A stretch of DNA of 64,000 nt. Origin: Mycobacteroides sp. CBMA 271. Lineage in GTDB: Bacteria > Actinomycetota > Actinomycetes > Mycobacteriales > Mycobacteriaceae. This document shows, piece after piece, positions 28,886 through 37,430 of this stretch. The stretch's first letter is position 1, and every line of letters begins with the position of its first letter. A program made the position numbers and the translations under genes. The notes under the pieces are model-generated. The model did no database searches. It saw only the letters and a program-made list of their open reading frames with translations, and was not told the origin of the DNA. The stretch lies in contig NZ_VTHB01000001.1 in NCBI RefSeq assembly GCF_009729205.1, positions 310,001-374,000 of the forward strand. The letters run 5' to 3'.

Positions 28886-29015
28886 GTGCCAGATGATCTT
28901 CCGGCCACCCCGGCCTCGCAAGACATCCACTCGCGTTGAGTCGAGGACGCCGCTATGCTGACGCCTTCAATGTTTGCTATCAGGCCAATTTCGGCCGATC
29001 GGGAGGGTGACGGAC

Positions 29016-29888
29016 ATGCCAGGTGAAACCGGTTTTGCGATCTTTCTATTCGTGGTCGCAGCGCTGACGTTCGCGGTTTACTGGGCCACCAAGGACGGCG
29101 CCATCAAGACCGGCGCGAAAGTCACGTCCATCGTGGCGGCACTCGCCGCGCTGGTCTTCCTGGTGTTGGCCTGCTTCACCGTGGTGTCCACCCGCAACAT
29201 CGGCGTCACGACGACATTCGGGCGTCCGTCGGGGACGCTCTCGAACGGCTTGCATCTCAAGGCGCCGTGGCAGAACGTCACAGAACTCGACGGAGCGATT
29301 CAGATCGACAACCACACTGGGGACCACGCCAGCACCGTTCGCCTCGGAAACAACTCGACGGCGCGTACCGACACGTCGATCCGTTGGCGGATGGCGCCCG
29401 CCGCCGCGGACGAGCTGTTCTTGGACTACCGGACATTCGACAATATCCGCGACAACCTGGTCACCCGTGAGCTGAATGCGGCGCTGAACGAGGTGTTCTC
29501 GAAGTTCGATCCCCTGTCACCACAGTTCAGCGATGGCGCCAACCTGGAACAAATGTCCAACCAGGTCGCCGACATACTGCGCAAGAAGGTCGGTCAGCAG
29601 ATCGAGGTCCTCAACGTCATTGTGCCGATCGTGCGCTACGACGACGCGACGCAAGACCGCATCAACGCGCTGAATGTGGAGAAGGCCAACACTCGGGTCG
29701 CCGAACAGCGCGCCAAGACGGCGCAGGCCGAAGCGGAAGCCAACCGAATCCTGGCCGATTCGGTGAGCCGCGACCCAAATGTGTTGGTGTCTAAGTGTTT
29801 AGACGCGGTCAAGGAGACCAAGACCAGCCCGCTGGGCTGCTGGCCGGGAGGCGCAGCGATGCCCACCGTCCCGGTCAAGTCTCCGTAG
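29016..29888 (+). CDS. SPFH/band 7 domain membrane protein
   Basis: A 290-residue prohibitin-like protein: two N-terminal membrane helices (FAIFLFVVAALTFAVYWA, VAALAALVFLVLACFTVVS), then STRNIGVTTTFGRPSGTLSN, which opens the SPFH domain, and a coiled-coil EKANTRVAEQRAKTAQAEAE near the C-terminus. Such proteins form membrane microdomain scaffolds. The ATG at 29016 has GGGAGGG 9 nt upstream; a GTG three codons earlier overlaps it. Odd feature: a cysteine pair (CLDAV...GCWPG) at the C-terminus. Confidence 0.88.
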   Translation: MPGETGFAIFLFVVAALTFAVYWATKDGAIKTGAKVTSIVAALAALVFLVLACFTVVSTRNIGVTTTFGRPSGTLSNGLHLKAPWQNVTELDGAIQIDNHTGDHASTVRLGNNSTARTDTSIRWRMAPAAADELFLDYRTFDNIRDNLVTRELNAALNEVFSKFDPLSPQFSDGANLEQMSNQVADILRKKVGQQIEVLNVIVPIVRYDDATQDRINALNVEKANTRVAEQRAKTAQAEAEANRILADSVSRDPNVLVSKCLDAVKETKTSPLGCWPGGAAMPTVPVKSP

Positions 29889-29913
29889 GCGTCACTCTGG
29901 GGGTCGGCATTAA

Positions 29914-29932
29914 ACTTGACACACTGTCAAGT
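29914..29932. promoter_or_regulatory. 19-bp perfect palindromic operator before acyl-CoA synthetase gene
   Basis: ACTTGACA-CAC-TGTCAAGT. TTGACA (29917-29922) could serve as -35 and TACAGT (29933-29938) as -10, so a bound repressor would block the promoter. Related to the palindromes at 1955 and 19220. Confidence 0.7.
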
Positions 29933-29978
29933 ACAGTCGACGACGCCCGCAGACAACGCAGTCGGAAGGTCCTCGCCC

Positions 29979-31517
29979 GTGTATCCAGGTACCCACGCGT
30001 CTCAGTTCCCCAACAAGCCCGCCGTCGTGATGGCGGCCTCCGGGATCACGCTCACCTACGGCGAACTGGACGAGCAGTCCCGTCGGCTGGCCCGCTTTTG
30101 GCATGACGCTGGGCTGCGCAAGGGCGATCACGTCGCGATGCTGAGCGACAACGTTCCCGAGGTGTTCGTTGTGTACTGGGCGGCCCTGCGTTCGGGGCTG
30201 TACATCACGATGGTCAACCACCATCTCGCGCCGGCCGAGATCAGTTACATCATCAACGACTCCGGCTCGACCTCGCTCGTGGTCTCCGCCGGCGTGCGCG
30301 AACAGGCCGAGGCGATCCTGCACGACATCCCCTCGGTCACAGTGCGTCTGGCCCTCGGCGGCGCCGTGCCCGGGTTCGACTCGTATGAGGAGGCGCTCGC
30401 CGGAACCTCGGCCGCGCCGCTCTCCTCCCAGCCCGCCGGGTCCGACATGCTGTACTCGTCCGGAACCACGGGGCGCCCCAAGGGAATCAAGACTCCGCTA
30501 CCCGATCGGCAGATCGACGAACCGGGTAGCCCGCTGGCGGTGTTCGCCCACCTGTACGGCTTCGACACCGACACGGTGTACCTGTCCCCTGCGCCGACGT
30601 ATCACGCGGCGCCGCTGCGTTTCTCCGGCGTCGTGCAGTCGATGGGCGGAACGGTCGTGGTGATGGACCGCTTCGACGCCGAGGGGTCCCTGGCCGCCAT
30701 CGAGAAGTACCGGATCACCCACAGCCAGTGGGTACCGACGATGTTCGTGCGAATGCTTAAGCTGCCCAAGGAAATCCGTGACCGCTACGATGTGTCCACC
30801 CTCAAGGTCGCGGTTCACGCCGCCGCACCGTGCTCGATCGAGGTCAAGCATTCGATGATCGATTGGTGGGGGCCGGTCCTATACGAGTACTACTCGTCCA
30901 CCGAGGGCAACGGCGTCACCTTCATCGACAGCGCGACCTGGCTCAAGCGTCCGGGTTCGGTGGGATATCCCGCGCTCGGGGTGCTTCACATCTGCGACGA
31001 CGAGGGCGCGGAACTGCCGGCGGGCGAGGCCGGACTGGTCTACTTCGAGCGCGACGAGCTGCCGTTCGCGTATCACAACGACGACGAAAAGACCCGTAGT
31101 GCTTGCCATCCCGTTCATGAGACGTGGACGACGACGGGAGATATCGGCTACGCCGACGACGAGGGCTTCCTGTTCCTCACTGACCGCAAGGCGTTCATGA
31201 TCATCTCCGGGGGCGTCAACATCTACCCCCAGGAGATCGAGAACGCCTTGGCGCTACACCCCGGGGTACTGGATGTCGCCGTCATCGGGGTGCCCGACGC
31301 CGAGATGGGTGAATCGGTCAGGGCGGTAGTGCAGCCCGCGGACCCGTCGGCGGACCAGGAAGCACTCGCCATTGAGCTCACCGAGTACCTGCGCGAGCGA
31401 ATCGCCCGGTACAAGGTGCCTCGCAGCATCGACTTCACCGATACCCTTCCGCGCACCCCCACCGGTAAGCTGGCCAAAGGACTGCTGCGCCAGAAGTATT
31501 GGGAAGGGGCTCGATGA
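29979..31517 (+). CDS. acyl-CoA synthetase / AMP-dependent ligase (FadD-type)
   Basis: A 512-residue ANL-superfamily ligase. P-loop YSSGTTGRPKGIKT (about residues 162-175), YYSSTEGNG adenine motif, TTGDIGYADDEGFLFLTDR hinge region and the catalytic lysine in PRTPTGKLAK near the C-terminus. It activates a carboxylic acid to its CoA ester, probably a fatty or aromatic acid. It resembles mycobacterial FadD4. The GTG at 29979 has GGAAGG upstream; the ATG at 29916 would lie within the operator. Followed by a lipoprotein gene with ATGA overlap. Confidence 0.9.
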   Translation: MYPGTHASQFPNKPAVVMAASGITLTYGELDEQSRRLARFWHDAGLRKGDHVAMLSDNVPEVFVVYWAALRSGLYITMVNHHLAPAEISYIINDSGSTSLVVSAGVREQAEAILHDIPSVTVRLALGGAVPGFDSYEEALAGTSAAPLSSQPAGSDMLYSSGTTGRPKGIKTPLPDRQIDEPGSPLAVFAHLYGFDTDTVYLSPAPTYHAAPLRFSGVVQSMGGTVVVMDRFDAEGSLAAIEKYRITHSQWVPTMFVRMLKLPKEIRDRYDVSTLKVAVHAAAPCSIEVKHSMIDWWGPVLYEYYSSTEGNGVTFIDSATWLKRPGSVGYPALGVLHICDDEGAELPAGEAGLVYFERDELPFAYHNDDEKTRSACHPVHETWTTTGDIGYADDEGFLFLTDRKAFMIISGGVNIYPQEIENALALHPGVLDVAVIGVPDAEMGESVRAVVQPADPSADQEALAIELTEYLRERIARYKVPRSIDFTDTLPRTPTGKLAKGLLRQKYWEGAR

Positions 31518-31819
31518 AGACGATGGCCGCGATCTGCGTTGCCGCGGGATTGTTGTCAGCATGTTCGGCGCCCGCAGCACAGGACGGGCCGTCGAGCACG
31601 ACCGCCCCGACGGTGCAACCGGGCACCATGCCCAACCTTGCCGGCATGCAATGGACCGACGCGAACGCGATTCTGCGCAAGTTGGGCAGAGTCAGCGTTA
31701 CGACGAAAGAGGTTTCGGTGGACGATCCATATCAGAAGTCACGAGTCATCTCGCAGGATCCGGCTGCCGGGGCGCATCTGGAACCGGGTGCAAAGATCAC
31801 GCTGACCTTCGGGATCTAA
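31514..31819 (+). CDS. PASTA-domain lipoprotein
   Basis: A 101-residue exported protein: signal peptide and lipobox LLSACSAP with Cys near residue 17, a Thr/Ser/Pro linker, then one PASTA domain (MPNLAGMQWTDANAILRKLG ... ISQDPAAGAHLEPGAKITLT). PASTA domains usually bind muropeptides or cell-wall material. Start overlaps the stop of the acyl-CoA synthetase gene (ATGA at 31514), so translation is coupled, an unusual functional pairing. Confidence 0.88.
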   Translation: MKTMAAICVAAGLLSACSAPAAQDGPSSTTAPTVQPGTMPNLAGMQWTDANAILRKLGRVSVTTKEVSVDDPYQKSRVISQDPAAGAHLEPGAKITLTFGI

Positions 31820-31829
31820 GCGCGTCGCG

Positions 31830-32276
31830 ATGCGACTGTGGTCACTGCATCCGCGAAACCTCGACGCCAAAGGACTCGTCGCGTGCTGGCGAGAAACGCT
31901 CTTGGCCCAGAAGGTGCTGGAAGGGCGCACCCGCGGATACCGAAATCATCCGCAGCTGGACCGATTCAAGGAAATCGGGCAGCCGTTGGACGCAATCGGC
32001 GCATACCTGGCGGGTCTGGCCGACGAGGCCGACCATCGCGGGTACCGGTTTAACCGCGAGCTGATCAGGGTGCCAATTTCCGCCCGCAAGCCTCTCATAG
32101 ATGTTCATTACGGACAGCTGACCTACGAACGCTGGCTCCTCGATGCCAAGCTGACGCTCAGGAATTCCGCCGGCCAGATGTCGGCCAGTCCGTTCAGGTT
32201 GCGACCACACCCAATCTTCCAGGTGATACCCGGTGAGATCGAGGTCTGGGAAAAAGTAGTGCCAGGGTATCCGTAG
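31830..32276 (+). CDS. pyrimidine dimer DNA glycosylase / endonuclease V family
   Basis: A 148-residue protein of the T4 DenV-related family (PF03013). The start MRLWSLHPRNLDAKGLVACW and the GRTRGYRNHPQLDRFKE segment are close to the family pattern, followed by VDVHYGQLTYERWLLDAKL. Such enzymes incise DNA at UV-induced cyclobutane dimers through an N-terminal amine; here the initiator Met would need removal or the residue after it acts differently. GATCTAAGCG upstream gives no strong ribosome binding site, so expression may follow from the upstream operon. Confidence 0.85.
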   Translation: MRLWSLHPRNLDAKGLVACWRETLLAQKVLEGRTRGYRNHPQLDRFKEIGQPLDAIGAYLAGLADEADHRGYRFNRELIRVPISARKPLIDVHYGQLTYERWLLDAKLTLRNSAGQMSASPFRLRPHPIFQVIPGEIEVWEKVVPGYP

Positions 32277-32285
32277 ACCCGAATA

Positions 32286-33203
32286 TCAGCGCGCTGCCAG
32301 CCTGGCCGCGTAGAGCGCCAGCTCGTCGCCGACGTTAGCGATCGTTTCGGCGCCAACGGTTTCCATGGCGTCGTCGAGGTTGTCGCGTACGTCCTCGATG
32401 GTGAGCTCCGGTGAGGTCACTCCTTGCGCCTCGCTGAGGAAGACCCGCGCGAATCGACCGCCCCCGGCGCTGAAGCTGACACCGGAACACGGCACATCCT
32501 CGGAGACCAGGAAAGCCGCGACGGGTGCCACCGCGGCGGCCGGGAAGGTCTCACGTAGCCAGCTGAGCGCGGGCTCGGGCATGTTCTCCACCATCCGTGT
32601 GAAGCCGACGGGAAGCAGTGCGTTCACCTTGATTCCGTGCGCCGGCCCGGCAAGACCCAAGTTGGTTGTCATGCCAATCATTCCGGCCTTGGCGGTCGGA
32701 TAGGTACAGGCCTCGCCCTGTCCGAACATGCTGCCGGAGGAGATGTTCAGAATCCGCCCATACCCCTGCTCGACCATCGCCCTCCATGCCGGGCGCAACA
32801 CATTGAACGGCCCGAGCATCTGCACCCCGAGCACGGTGTCGACGTCCTCGTCGGTGAGTTCACCGAAGGTCTTGATCGGCCCGACGATCCCGGCGTTGTT
32901 GATGACGATGTCGACCCGACCCCAGGCGTCCAGTGCCGTTCCGACGATGGCCCGTCCACCGTCCCCGGTGGCGACCGTATGCGTGTCGGCGGTCGCCTCA
33001 CCACCGAGGTCGTTGATTTCGGTAACCACCGAATTGGCCGGAGATTCGGAGCCTCCGGTGCCAAGAAGCTCATCGGGAGTGCCAATGTCATTGACGACGA
33101 CCTTGGCGCCGCGACTGGCAAGCAGCAGCGCATACTCGCGCCCAAGCCCGCCACCCGCACCGGTGACGATCGCTACCCGTCCGTCGAATCGGATATCACT
33201 CAT
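32286..33203 (-). CDS. short-chain dehydrogenase/reductase
   Basis: A 305-residue SDR of the multifunctional MFE-2-like kind: TGAGGGLGREYALLLASRGA near residue 14, VNDIG, NNAGIVGPIKTF around residue 95, ISSGSMFG and YPTAKAGMIGMT (active-site Tyr and Lys). A C-terminal extension of about 60 residues follows the core. The ATG at 33203 overlaps the end of the LLM gene (33196) by 8 bp, so the pair is an operon. Substrate probably an acyl or sterol derivative (inference). Confidence 0.9.
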   Translation of the reverse strand: MSDIRFDGRVAIVTGAGGGLGREYALLLASRGAKVVVNDIGTPDELLGTGGSESPANSVVTEINDLGGEATADTHTVATGDGGRAIVGTALDAWGRVDIVINNAGIVGPIKTFGELTDEDVDTVLGVQMLGPFNVLRPAWRAMVEQGYGRILNISSGSMFGQGEACTYPTAKAGMIGMTTNLGLAGPAHGIKVNALLPVGFTRMVENMPEPALSWLRETFPAAAVAPVAAFLVSEDVPCSGVSFSAGGGRFARVFLSEAQGVTSPELTIEDVRDNLDDAMETVGAETIANVGDELALYAARLAAR

Positions 33204-34095
33204 TGACTGCTCCCATCGGTTCGATGACTTCACGTGCGAATCGCTCGAGGAGCGAGACTATTTGCGCTGCCGAGAGGTTTGACAACGCGAGCATGGTGGC
33301 GTCGATGATCAGCTCGTCTACTCCGGCGTCGGCGAACCGCTGCGCCTGCTGGAGCCGTTCGTCGGAGTCACCGCTGAACGGCCAGGCCTCGACGTCGACG
33401 GTCGGGTATCCCGCCATGTACCGGACCTGAACCTGTCCGCGCGGGCGTCCGGCATCCCGGCACGCCTGCTCGTAATGGGAAATCTCCTGGGGCGGTTCGG
33501 GTGTGCCGAGGACAATGGGATGCCAGCCATCGGCAAGCGCGGCGCGGCGGATGGCGCGCGGACCGCCCCCGCCGAAGTAGACGGGTGGCCCGCTGCGTCC
33601 CTCATGCCCCTTGGGGAACATCCGGACGTCGCGATAGCTCGACCATTGACCGTCGAAACTTGAGGAGTCGGTGGTCCACAGGTCCCGCCAAACTTTCAGG
33701 TCTTCGTCGGTACGTGACCATTTGTCGTCGAAAGTCACTCCCAGCGCTTCGAATTCGGCCTCCAGCCGCCCCACCCCAACCGCGACAGCAAGGCGGCCCT
33801 CGGCCAGGACGTCGAGCGTGGACAGGTACTTCGCGGTGAACAGCGCGGGGCGGTATGGCGCGACCAAGACGCTGGTGCCCAGGGTCACCCGCGTGGTCTT
33901 GCCCGCGAGATATGCCAGAGTGGCCAGGATTTCGGTGAGCTCGTCGGGCAGAAAAGGTGTTTCCGCGGGGACGATGACGTGGTCACTCGCCCACACCGAG
34001 TGGTAGCCGTTGTCCTCGGCGGCGCGGGTGATCTCGGTGATGGGTCCGGGCGCGGCCAGGTGTGAGAAATGCGGCAGTGCTACACCGAAACGCAT
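33196..34095 (-). CDS. LLM-class F420-dependent oxidoreductase
   Basis: A 299-residue luciferase-like protein: MRFGVALPHFSHLAAPGPIT, SVWASDHVIVPAETPFLPDE near residue 35, LGTSVLVAPYRPALFTAKYL and GRLAVAVGVGRLEAEFEALG around residue 105, and the loop VYFGGGGPRAIRRAALADGW. GGAG lies before the ATG. It is the middle gene of an SDR-LLM-phosphotransferase cluster on the minus strand. Confidence 0.9.
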   Translation of the reverse strand: MRFGVALPHFSHLAAPGPITEITRAAEDNGYHSVWASDHVIVPAETPFLPDELTEILATLAYLAGKTTRVTLGTSVLVAPYRPALFTAKYLSTLDVLAEGRLAVAVGVGRLEAEFEALGVTFDDKWSRTDEDLKVWRDLWTTDSSSFDGQWSSYRDVRMFPKGHEGRSGPPVYFGGGGPRAIRRAALADGWHPIVLGTPEPPQEISHYEQACRDAGRPRGQVQVRYMAGYPTVDVEAWPFSGDSDERLQQAQRFADAGVDELIIDATMLALSNLSAAQIVSLLERFAREVIEPMGAVNE

Positions 34096-34106
34096 GAATT
34101 CTCCGA

Positions 34107-35252
34107 TCAGTTGATGAAACGGCGTAGGACATCGAAGGAGTCGAGCGAGGTGACCGCGGCAACGGCCCGCTCAACACCGACGCGGGCAATATCGCCGGCC
34201 TGCAGTCGATCTCCGAAGGCGGCGGTGACAACGGCGCCAACATAGAAATGCGTGGCGGTCGCGCGGTACAGGTCCCATAGCTCTCCACTGCCGAGGTCCG
34301 GGCCGCCGCACTGGGCCAGCTGGCGCCGGTACTCGTCGAGTAGATCGCGTTCATGTGCCCGCGCGACGTCCGGCGGCAGCGAGGAGTTGAGAAAGTAGGC
34401 AACATCCCGTATAGCGGGCCCCTCCGATGCCACCTGCCAGTCGAAGAATCCGGCGCTGCCATCCGGATTGAAATAGGCATTGCCCAGGTGGGTATCGCCG
34501 TGCGTAAGTGTCGAGGCAAGACTGCCCCAGAAGGCATCGACCGCGTCGCCGTGTTCGACGAGCAGCCGAGCCGCCCGCTGAACATCCTGGGGCACAATGT
34601 CAATGGCGCGTTTGAGTCCGGCGACCTTCACCTGGTGGGCGATCGCGTGATGGGCGCTGGAGTTGACGAGGCCCCGCAGGTCTCCGTGGAAGCGCGGGCT
34701 GTTCCAGTAATGCGCATGCAATGCGGCGAGGGTGGCGAGGACTCTGCTCGCATCCGCCGGTGCGCAACCGGCACGGACATCGTCGAGGCGACATCCCCGG
34801 GCGGCCAAATCTTCGATCAGAAGGATCCCGCGCCCGCGTCGGCGATCCCACTGTGCAACATAACTTTTCGGGGCAATTCCAGGTAGCTCGCCCGGAATCG
34901 TCCGGTACACATCAACTTCACGCTCGCCAAGCCCGAGGGCGTTCATGAACAAACGACCGACGAAGGCCGTGGGTGCGAACTTGAGAAATACCGTCGCCGG
35001 GCCCATGCCGGGCTCGCGGTACTCGATGGACAGCAGCGCGCGACTTGCAGTGCCATGGTGCTCATCGGCGACGGTGACGCGTTCCACGTCTGCGGGCCGC
35101 AGTCCCAGCGCCGTGGCCACCCATTCGGGGCGGACATCACGCGCCGCCTTGGGCATCGAGCGGGCGGGAAGCGTGCGGTCCACGACGTACCGGGCGGTCT
35201 GGTCGACCAGGGAACCCGCAGCACGGACGGCCTCAAACACGCACGCCTCCAT
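34107..35252 (-). CDS. phosphotransferase (aminoglycoside/ecdysteroid-kinase-like)
   Basis: A 381-residue APH/CHK-type kinase-like protein. ATP-site residues in GTASRALLSIEY and FLKFAP, the catalytic loop LTHGDTHLGNAYF (about residues 262-274) and the metal-binding FFDWQ (about 282-286, DFG equivalent). In mycobacteria such proteins often sit in lipid or xenobiotic degradation clusters with SDR and LLM enzymes, as here (11 bp before the LLM gene). The substrate is unknown and antibiotic resistance should not be assumed. A palindrome lies 46 bp upstream. Confidence 0.85.
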   Translation of the reverse strand: MEACVFEAVRAAGSLVDQTARYVVDRTLPARSMPKAARDVRPEWVATALGLRPADVERVTVADEHHGTASRALLSIEYREPGMGPATVFLKFAPTAFVGRLFMNALGLGEREVDVYRTIPGELPGIAPKSYVAQWDRRRGRGILLIEDLAARGCRLDDVRAGCAPADASRVLATLAALHAHYWNSPRFHGDLRGLVNSSAHHAIAHQVKVAGLKRAIDIVPQDVQRAARLLVEHGDAVDAFWGSLASTLTHGDTHLGNAYFNPDGSAGFFDWQVASEGPAIRDVAYFLNSSLPPDVARAHERDLLDEYRRQLAQCGGPDLGSGELWDLYRATATHFYVGAVVTAAFGDRLQAGDIARVGVERAVAAVTSLDSFDVLRRFIN

Positions 35253-35297
35253 CCGAATTCATCTCGACGCTGAGTTGAATCCTCGCCTCACGAGATA

Positions 35298-35314
35298 CGT
35301 TATCCGAAATAACG
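35298..35314. promoter_or_regulatory. operator-like palindrome CGTTAT-N5-ATAACG
   Basis: Perfect 6-bp arms around CCGAA, upstream of the phosphotransferase-LLM-SDR operon. Typical of a TetR-type site; the regulator is not adjacent. Confidence 0.5.
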
Positions 35315-35410
35315 CATCCGGCGCAAGAGTGGATTCAGGTCAGGCACGCGCGTTCGAGAAACACACTCTCTGGTGCCCGCCGCTGGGCGACATACACGCC
35401 GGCGGACGCG

Positions 35411-35724
35411 TCAGGCAACCGAACGAATCGCGCGCACCACTGCATCGAGGGCCATCAACCGCACCACGTCAACATGAGCCGGTACCTGCCCCGACCCGTC
35501 CGACCTCGAAGTACGGCCCGCCCACCGACGCTCGTGCCGCGGCGTACCCGTCGTCTGCCGTGGGCCGGACCGACGCGTCTCCCACCGCCAGATCGAAGAG
35601 CGCGAGAGTGGGAATCACCGGAACGAGGCCGCCGGGAGTCGGCACTGCACCCGGTCTCGGCGGCCTGGTCGGTCCAATGCCCCACACCTACCCCAGGAAT
35701 GCCGACACTTCGCGTGTTTTCCAT
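35411..35724 (-). pseudogene. decayed P1 (S58/DmpA) family peptidase
   Basis: Three collinear pieces of a P1-family peptidase (Rv1333 type) remain in different frames: N-terminal SVGIPGVGVGHWTDQAAETG from 35724, then GGLVPVIPTLALFDLAVGDA and SVRPTADDGYAAARAS plus VGRVGAGTG in a second frame, then LMALDAVVRAIRSVA to a TGA at 35411-35413. The intact family has about 340 residues, so long internal segments are deleted. It is upstream of, and antisense to nothing but, its own neighbourhood between the sirtuin gene and the phosphotransferase gene. Confidence 0.75.
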
Positions 35725-35739
35725 ACGGCCCAACGGTAC

Positions 35740-36486
35740 TCACGAAAGCGCGAGTGCATCGACCAGTGCCGGCAGCGCCGTGGCCGCGGTGGCCCGCCAG
35801 ACCAGATCCGCACGATCGGAAAGGTCCGTCTCGTGTGGGTTGATTTCGACAACGGTTGCGCCGCGACTCGATGCCAGCTGCGGGAGCCCCGCGGCCGGAT
35901 AGACGATGCCGGAGGTTCCGATGAGCAGCATCAGCTCACAGTTCTGTGCGTGCGCGACGGCGTGACCGAACTCGACCTCGGGAAGCATCTCGCCGAACCA
36001 CACGATGCTCGGACGCACCTTGCCGCCGCAGCCACACGCCGGTGGCGCGACGCGCTCAGAATCCGGAGCAGCGACCGTCACGTCGTAGCCGGTCTGGCAC
36101 GTGTCGCAATGCGATTTGAGCAGACTGCCGTGAACATGGGTGACGTCCACGCTGCCCGCACGTTCGTGAAGGTCATCGACATTCTGGGTGACTATCCGGA
36201 TGTCGCGGCCAGATCCCCACTGGGCCAACGACCGATGACCGTCGTTCGGCTGCACCGCCATGAGCTGGATGCGCCGATTCTGATACCACGCCCAGACGAG
36301 CCCCGGGTCCTCGTGCCACGCCTCCGGCGTCGCCAGGGTCATCGGGTCATACTTCGACCACAGACCGGTTTGGGCATCACGGAAAGTGGGCAGCCCGCTC
36401 TCCGCAGACATCCCGGCGCCGGTGAGCACCGTGACGGTGCCCGCCGTCGATGCGGCGACGATCAACTCGTCGGGTACCTGTGTCAC
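35740..36486 (-). CDS. cobB: NAD-dependent protein deacylase (Sir2, class III type)
   Basis: A 248-residue sirtuin. NAD-binding GAGMSAESG (residues 23-31), TQNVD (100-104), catalytic H119 in HVHGS, zinc cysteines C127, C130, C151, C153. Y68 and R71 in the WYQNR segment form the Y-x2-R motif of desuccinylases/demalonylases, so it may remove acidic acyl groups as well as acetyl. It resembles Rv1151c. Acts in the cytoplasm on acyl-lysines such as acetyl-CoA synthetase. Confidence 0.95.
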   Translation of the reverse strand: MTQVPDELIVAASTAGTVTVLTGAGMSAESGLPTFRDAQTGLWSKYDPMTLATPEAWHEDPGLVWAWYQNRRIQLMAVQPNDGHRSLAQWGSGRDIRIVTQNVDDLHERAGSVDVTHVHGSLLKSHCDTCQTGYDVTVAAPDSERVAPPACGCGGKVRPSIVWFGEMLPEVEFGHAVAHAQNCELMLLIGTSGIVYPAAGLPQLASSRGATVVEINPHETDLSDRADLVWRATAATALPALVDALALS

Positions 36487-36866
36487 ATCTCTTTCTTACT
36501 ACGGAGTCCTTCTTACAACGGACTACGAATTACCGAGAGTTCGCATCGCGTTCCGGGCCGCCAGGCTGATCTTGATAGGAATCGCAGCCCGAACTTCGAT
36601 CCCGGTGGACTCACCGAAGACCCGAGGCTCCTGCACGCGTTCGCGTGGATGGTTCCCGGCGAACGCGCGTTGTTCGGACTTGACGAGCTAGACCGCGCGA
36701 AGGTCTGGGCCGCAAGCTGAGGCTGTACCCAGAAGTCGGGTAGTGCACTACTCGCGCCCATAGCTCCGTTCGCCCATACCGTCACACCACCAACGTTTCG
36801 GCTGTGCGAAAGTCAATGGCCCTGCGCTGGAATGGTATTCATCCGGCCACGAAAGGCGCGTGCACC
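36487..36866. other. 380-bp intergenic stretch with a possible gene remnant
   Basis: No intact gene. On the plus strand a frame ending at 36720 carries protein-like text (LLHAFAWMVPGERALFGLDE, then LDRAKVWAAS) from about 36588, without a credible start; it may be the tail of a decayed gene that I cannot identify. The rest is the leader of the gene at 36867. Confidence 0.35.
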
Positions 36867-37391
36867 ATGGTCCTCGTTCCGAGTTTCGAAAGTCAGTCGC
36901 ACTTCTTCACTCCGGCCGCATTGGCGGTCAACGAGCAACAACCGGCCTCGATTGCCGATCAGCGTTTCGTCTTCCAAACAAATGGCGTTGCCCTCGTCAA
37001 CATGCCCGGACAGACCACCGTCGATTGGTCACGAGATCAAGCGTTGATCTCCCCGAACATGAGCGATGCTTTCAAAGCGATCACGACGCGGCATAACATC
37101 CCAATACCCGCCGGGACCTTCCCGTGGTTCCAGGTGGACAGCGCCATCCCCTTCGCCACCCTGAGCTCGATCTTCGATCGGCATCAGGCGATCGATGCGG
37201 GGTTTGCGGTTGACCGTTGGCGTTTTAGGACGCGGACCGGCATCGGATCGCTACCCGGTCAAACGTTCCAAAGCCTGTTCGACGGTCTACTCGTCGATCT
37301 GGCCGTACGTGACAGCGACGCGGTGATCCACCGAATCAGCTACCACATCACGGTGCAGGGCAGACTGCGGTTCGTCACCGGTCTTACGTGA
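36867..37391 (+). CDS. hypothetical protein
   Basis: A 174-residue protein I do not recognise. ATG at 36867 follows GAAAGG by about 10 nt. It contains PGQTTVDWSRDQALISPNMS and a Phe/Trp-rich centre (PAGTFPWFQVDSAIPF) and ends with a probable beta-sheet segment (VIHRISYHITVQGRLRFVTG). No signal peptide or membrane helix. The sequence looks like a cytoplasmic enzyme or a SnoaL-like fold, but this is a guess. It converges with the serine hydrolase gene. Confidence 0.65.
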   Translation: MVLVPSFESQSHFFTPAALAVNEQQPASIADQRFVFQTNGVALVNMPGQTTVDWSRDQALISPNMSDAFKAITTRHNIPIPAGTFPWFQVDSAIPFATLSSIFDRHQAIDAGFAVDRWRFRTRTGIGSLPGQTFQSLFDGLLVDLAVRDSDAVIHRISYHITVQGRLRFVTGLT

Positions 37392-37430
37392 CGGCCGTCC
37401 CATCTGACCAGCCAAGCCAGCAGAACCCGG

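Noticed and set aside
34107..35252. Aminoglycoside resistance gene
   Set aside because: It has the phosphotransferase fold, but lies in an SDR/LLM cluster and resembles ecdysteroid-kinase-like proteins; no evidence for drug phosphorylation.
34945..36720. 591-codon plus-strand open frame
   Set aside because: It lies mainly antisense to the sirtuin and phosphotransferase genes; no domain, only high-GC open-frame effect. A possible short remnant at 36588-36720 is noted separately.
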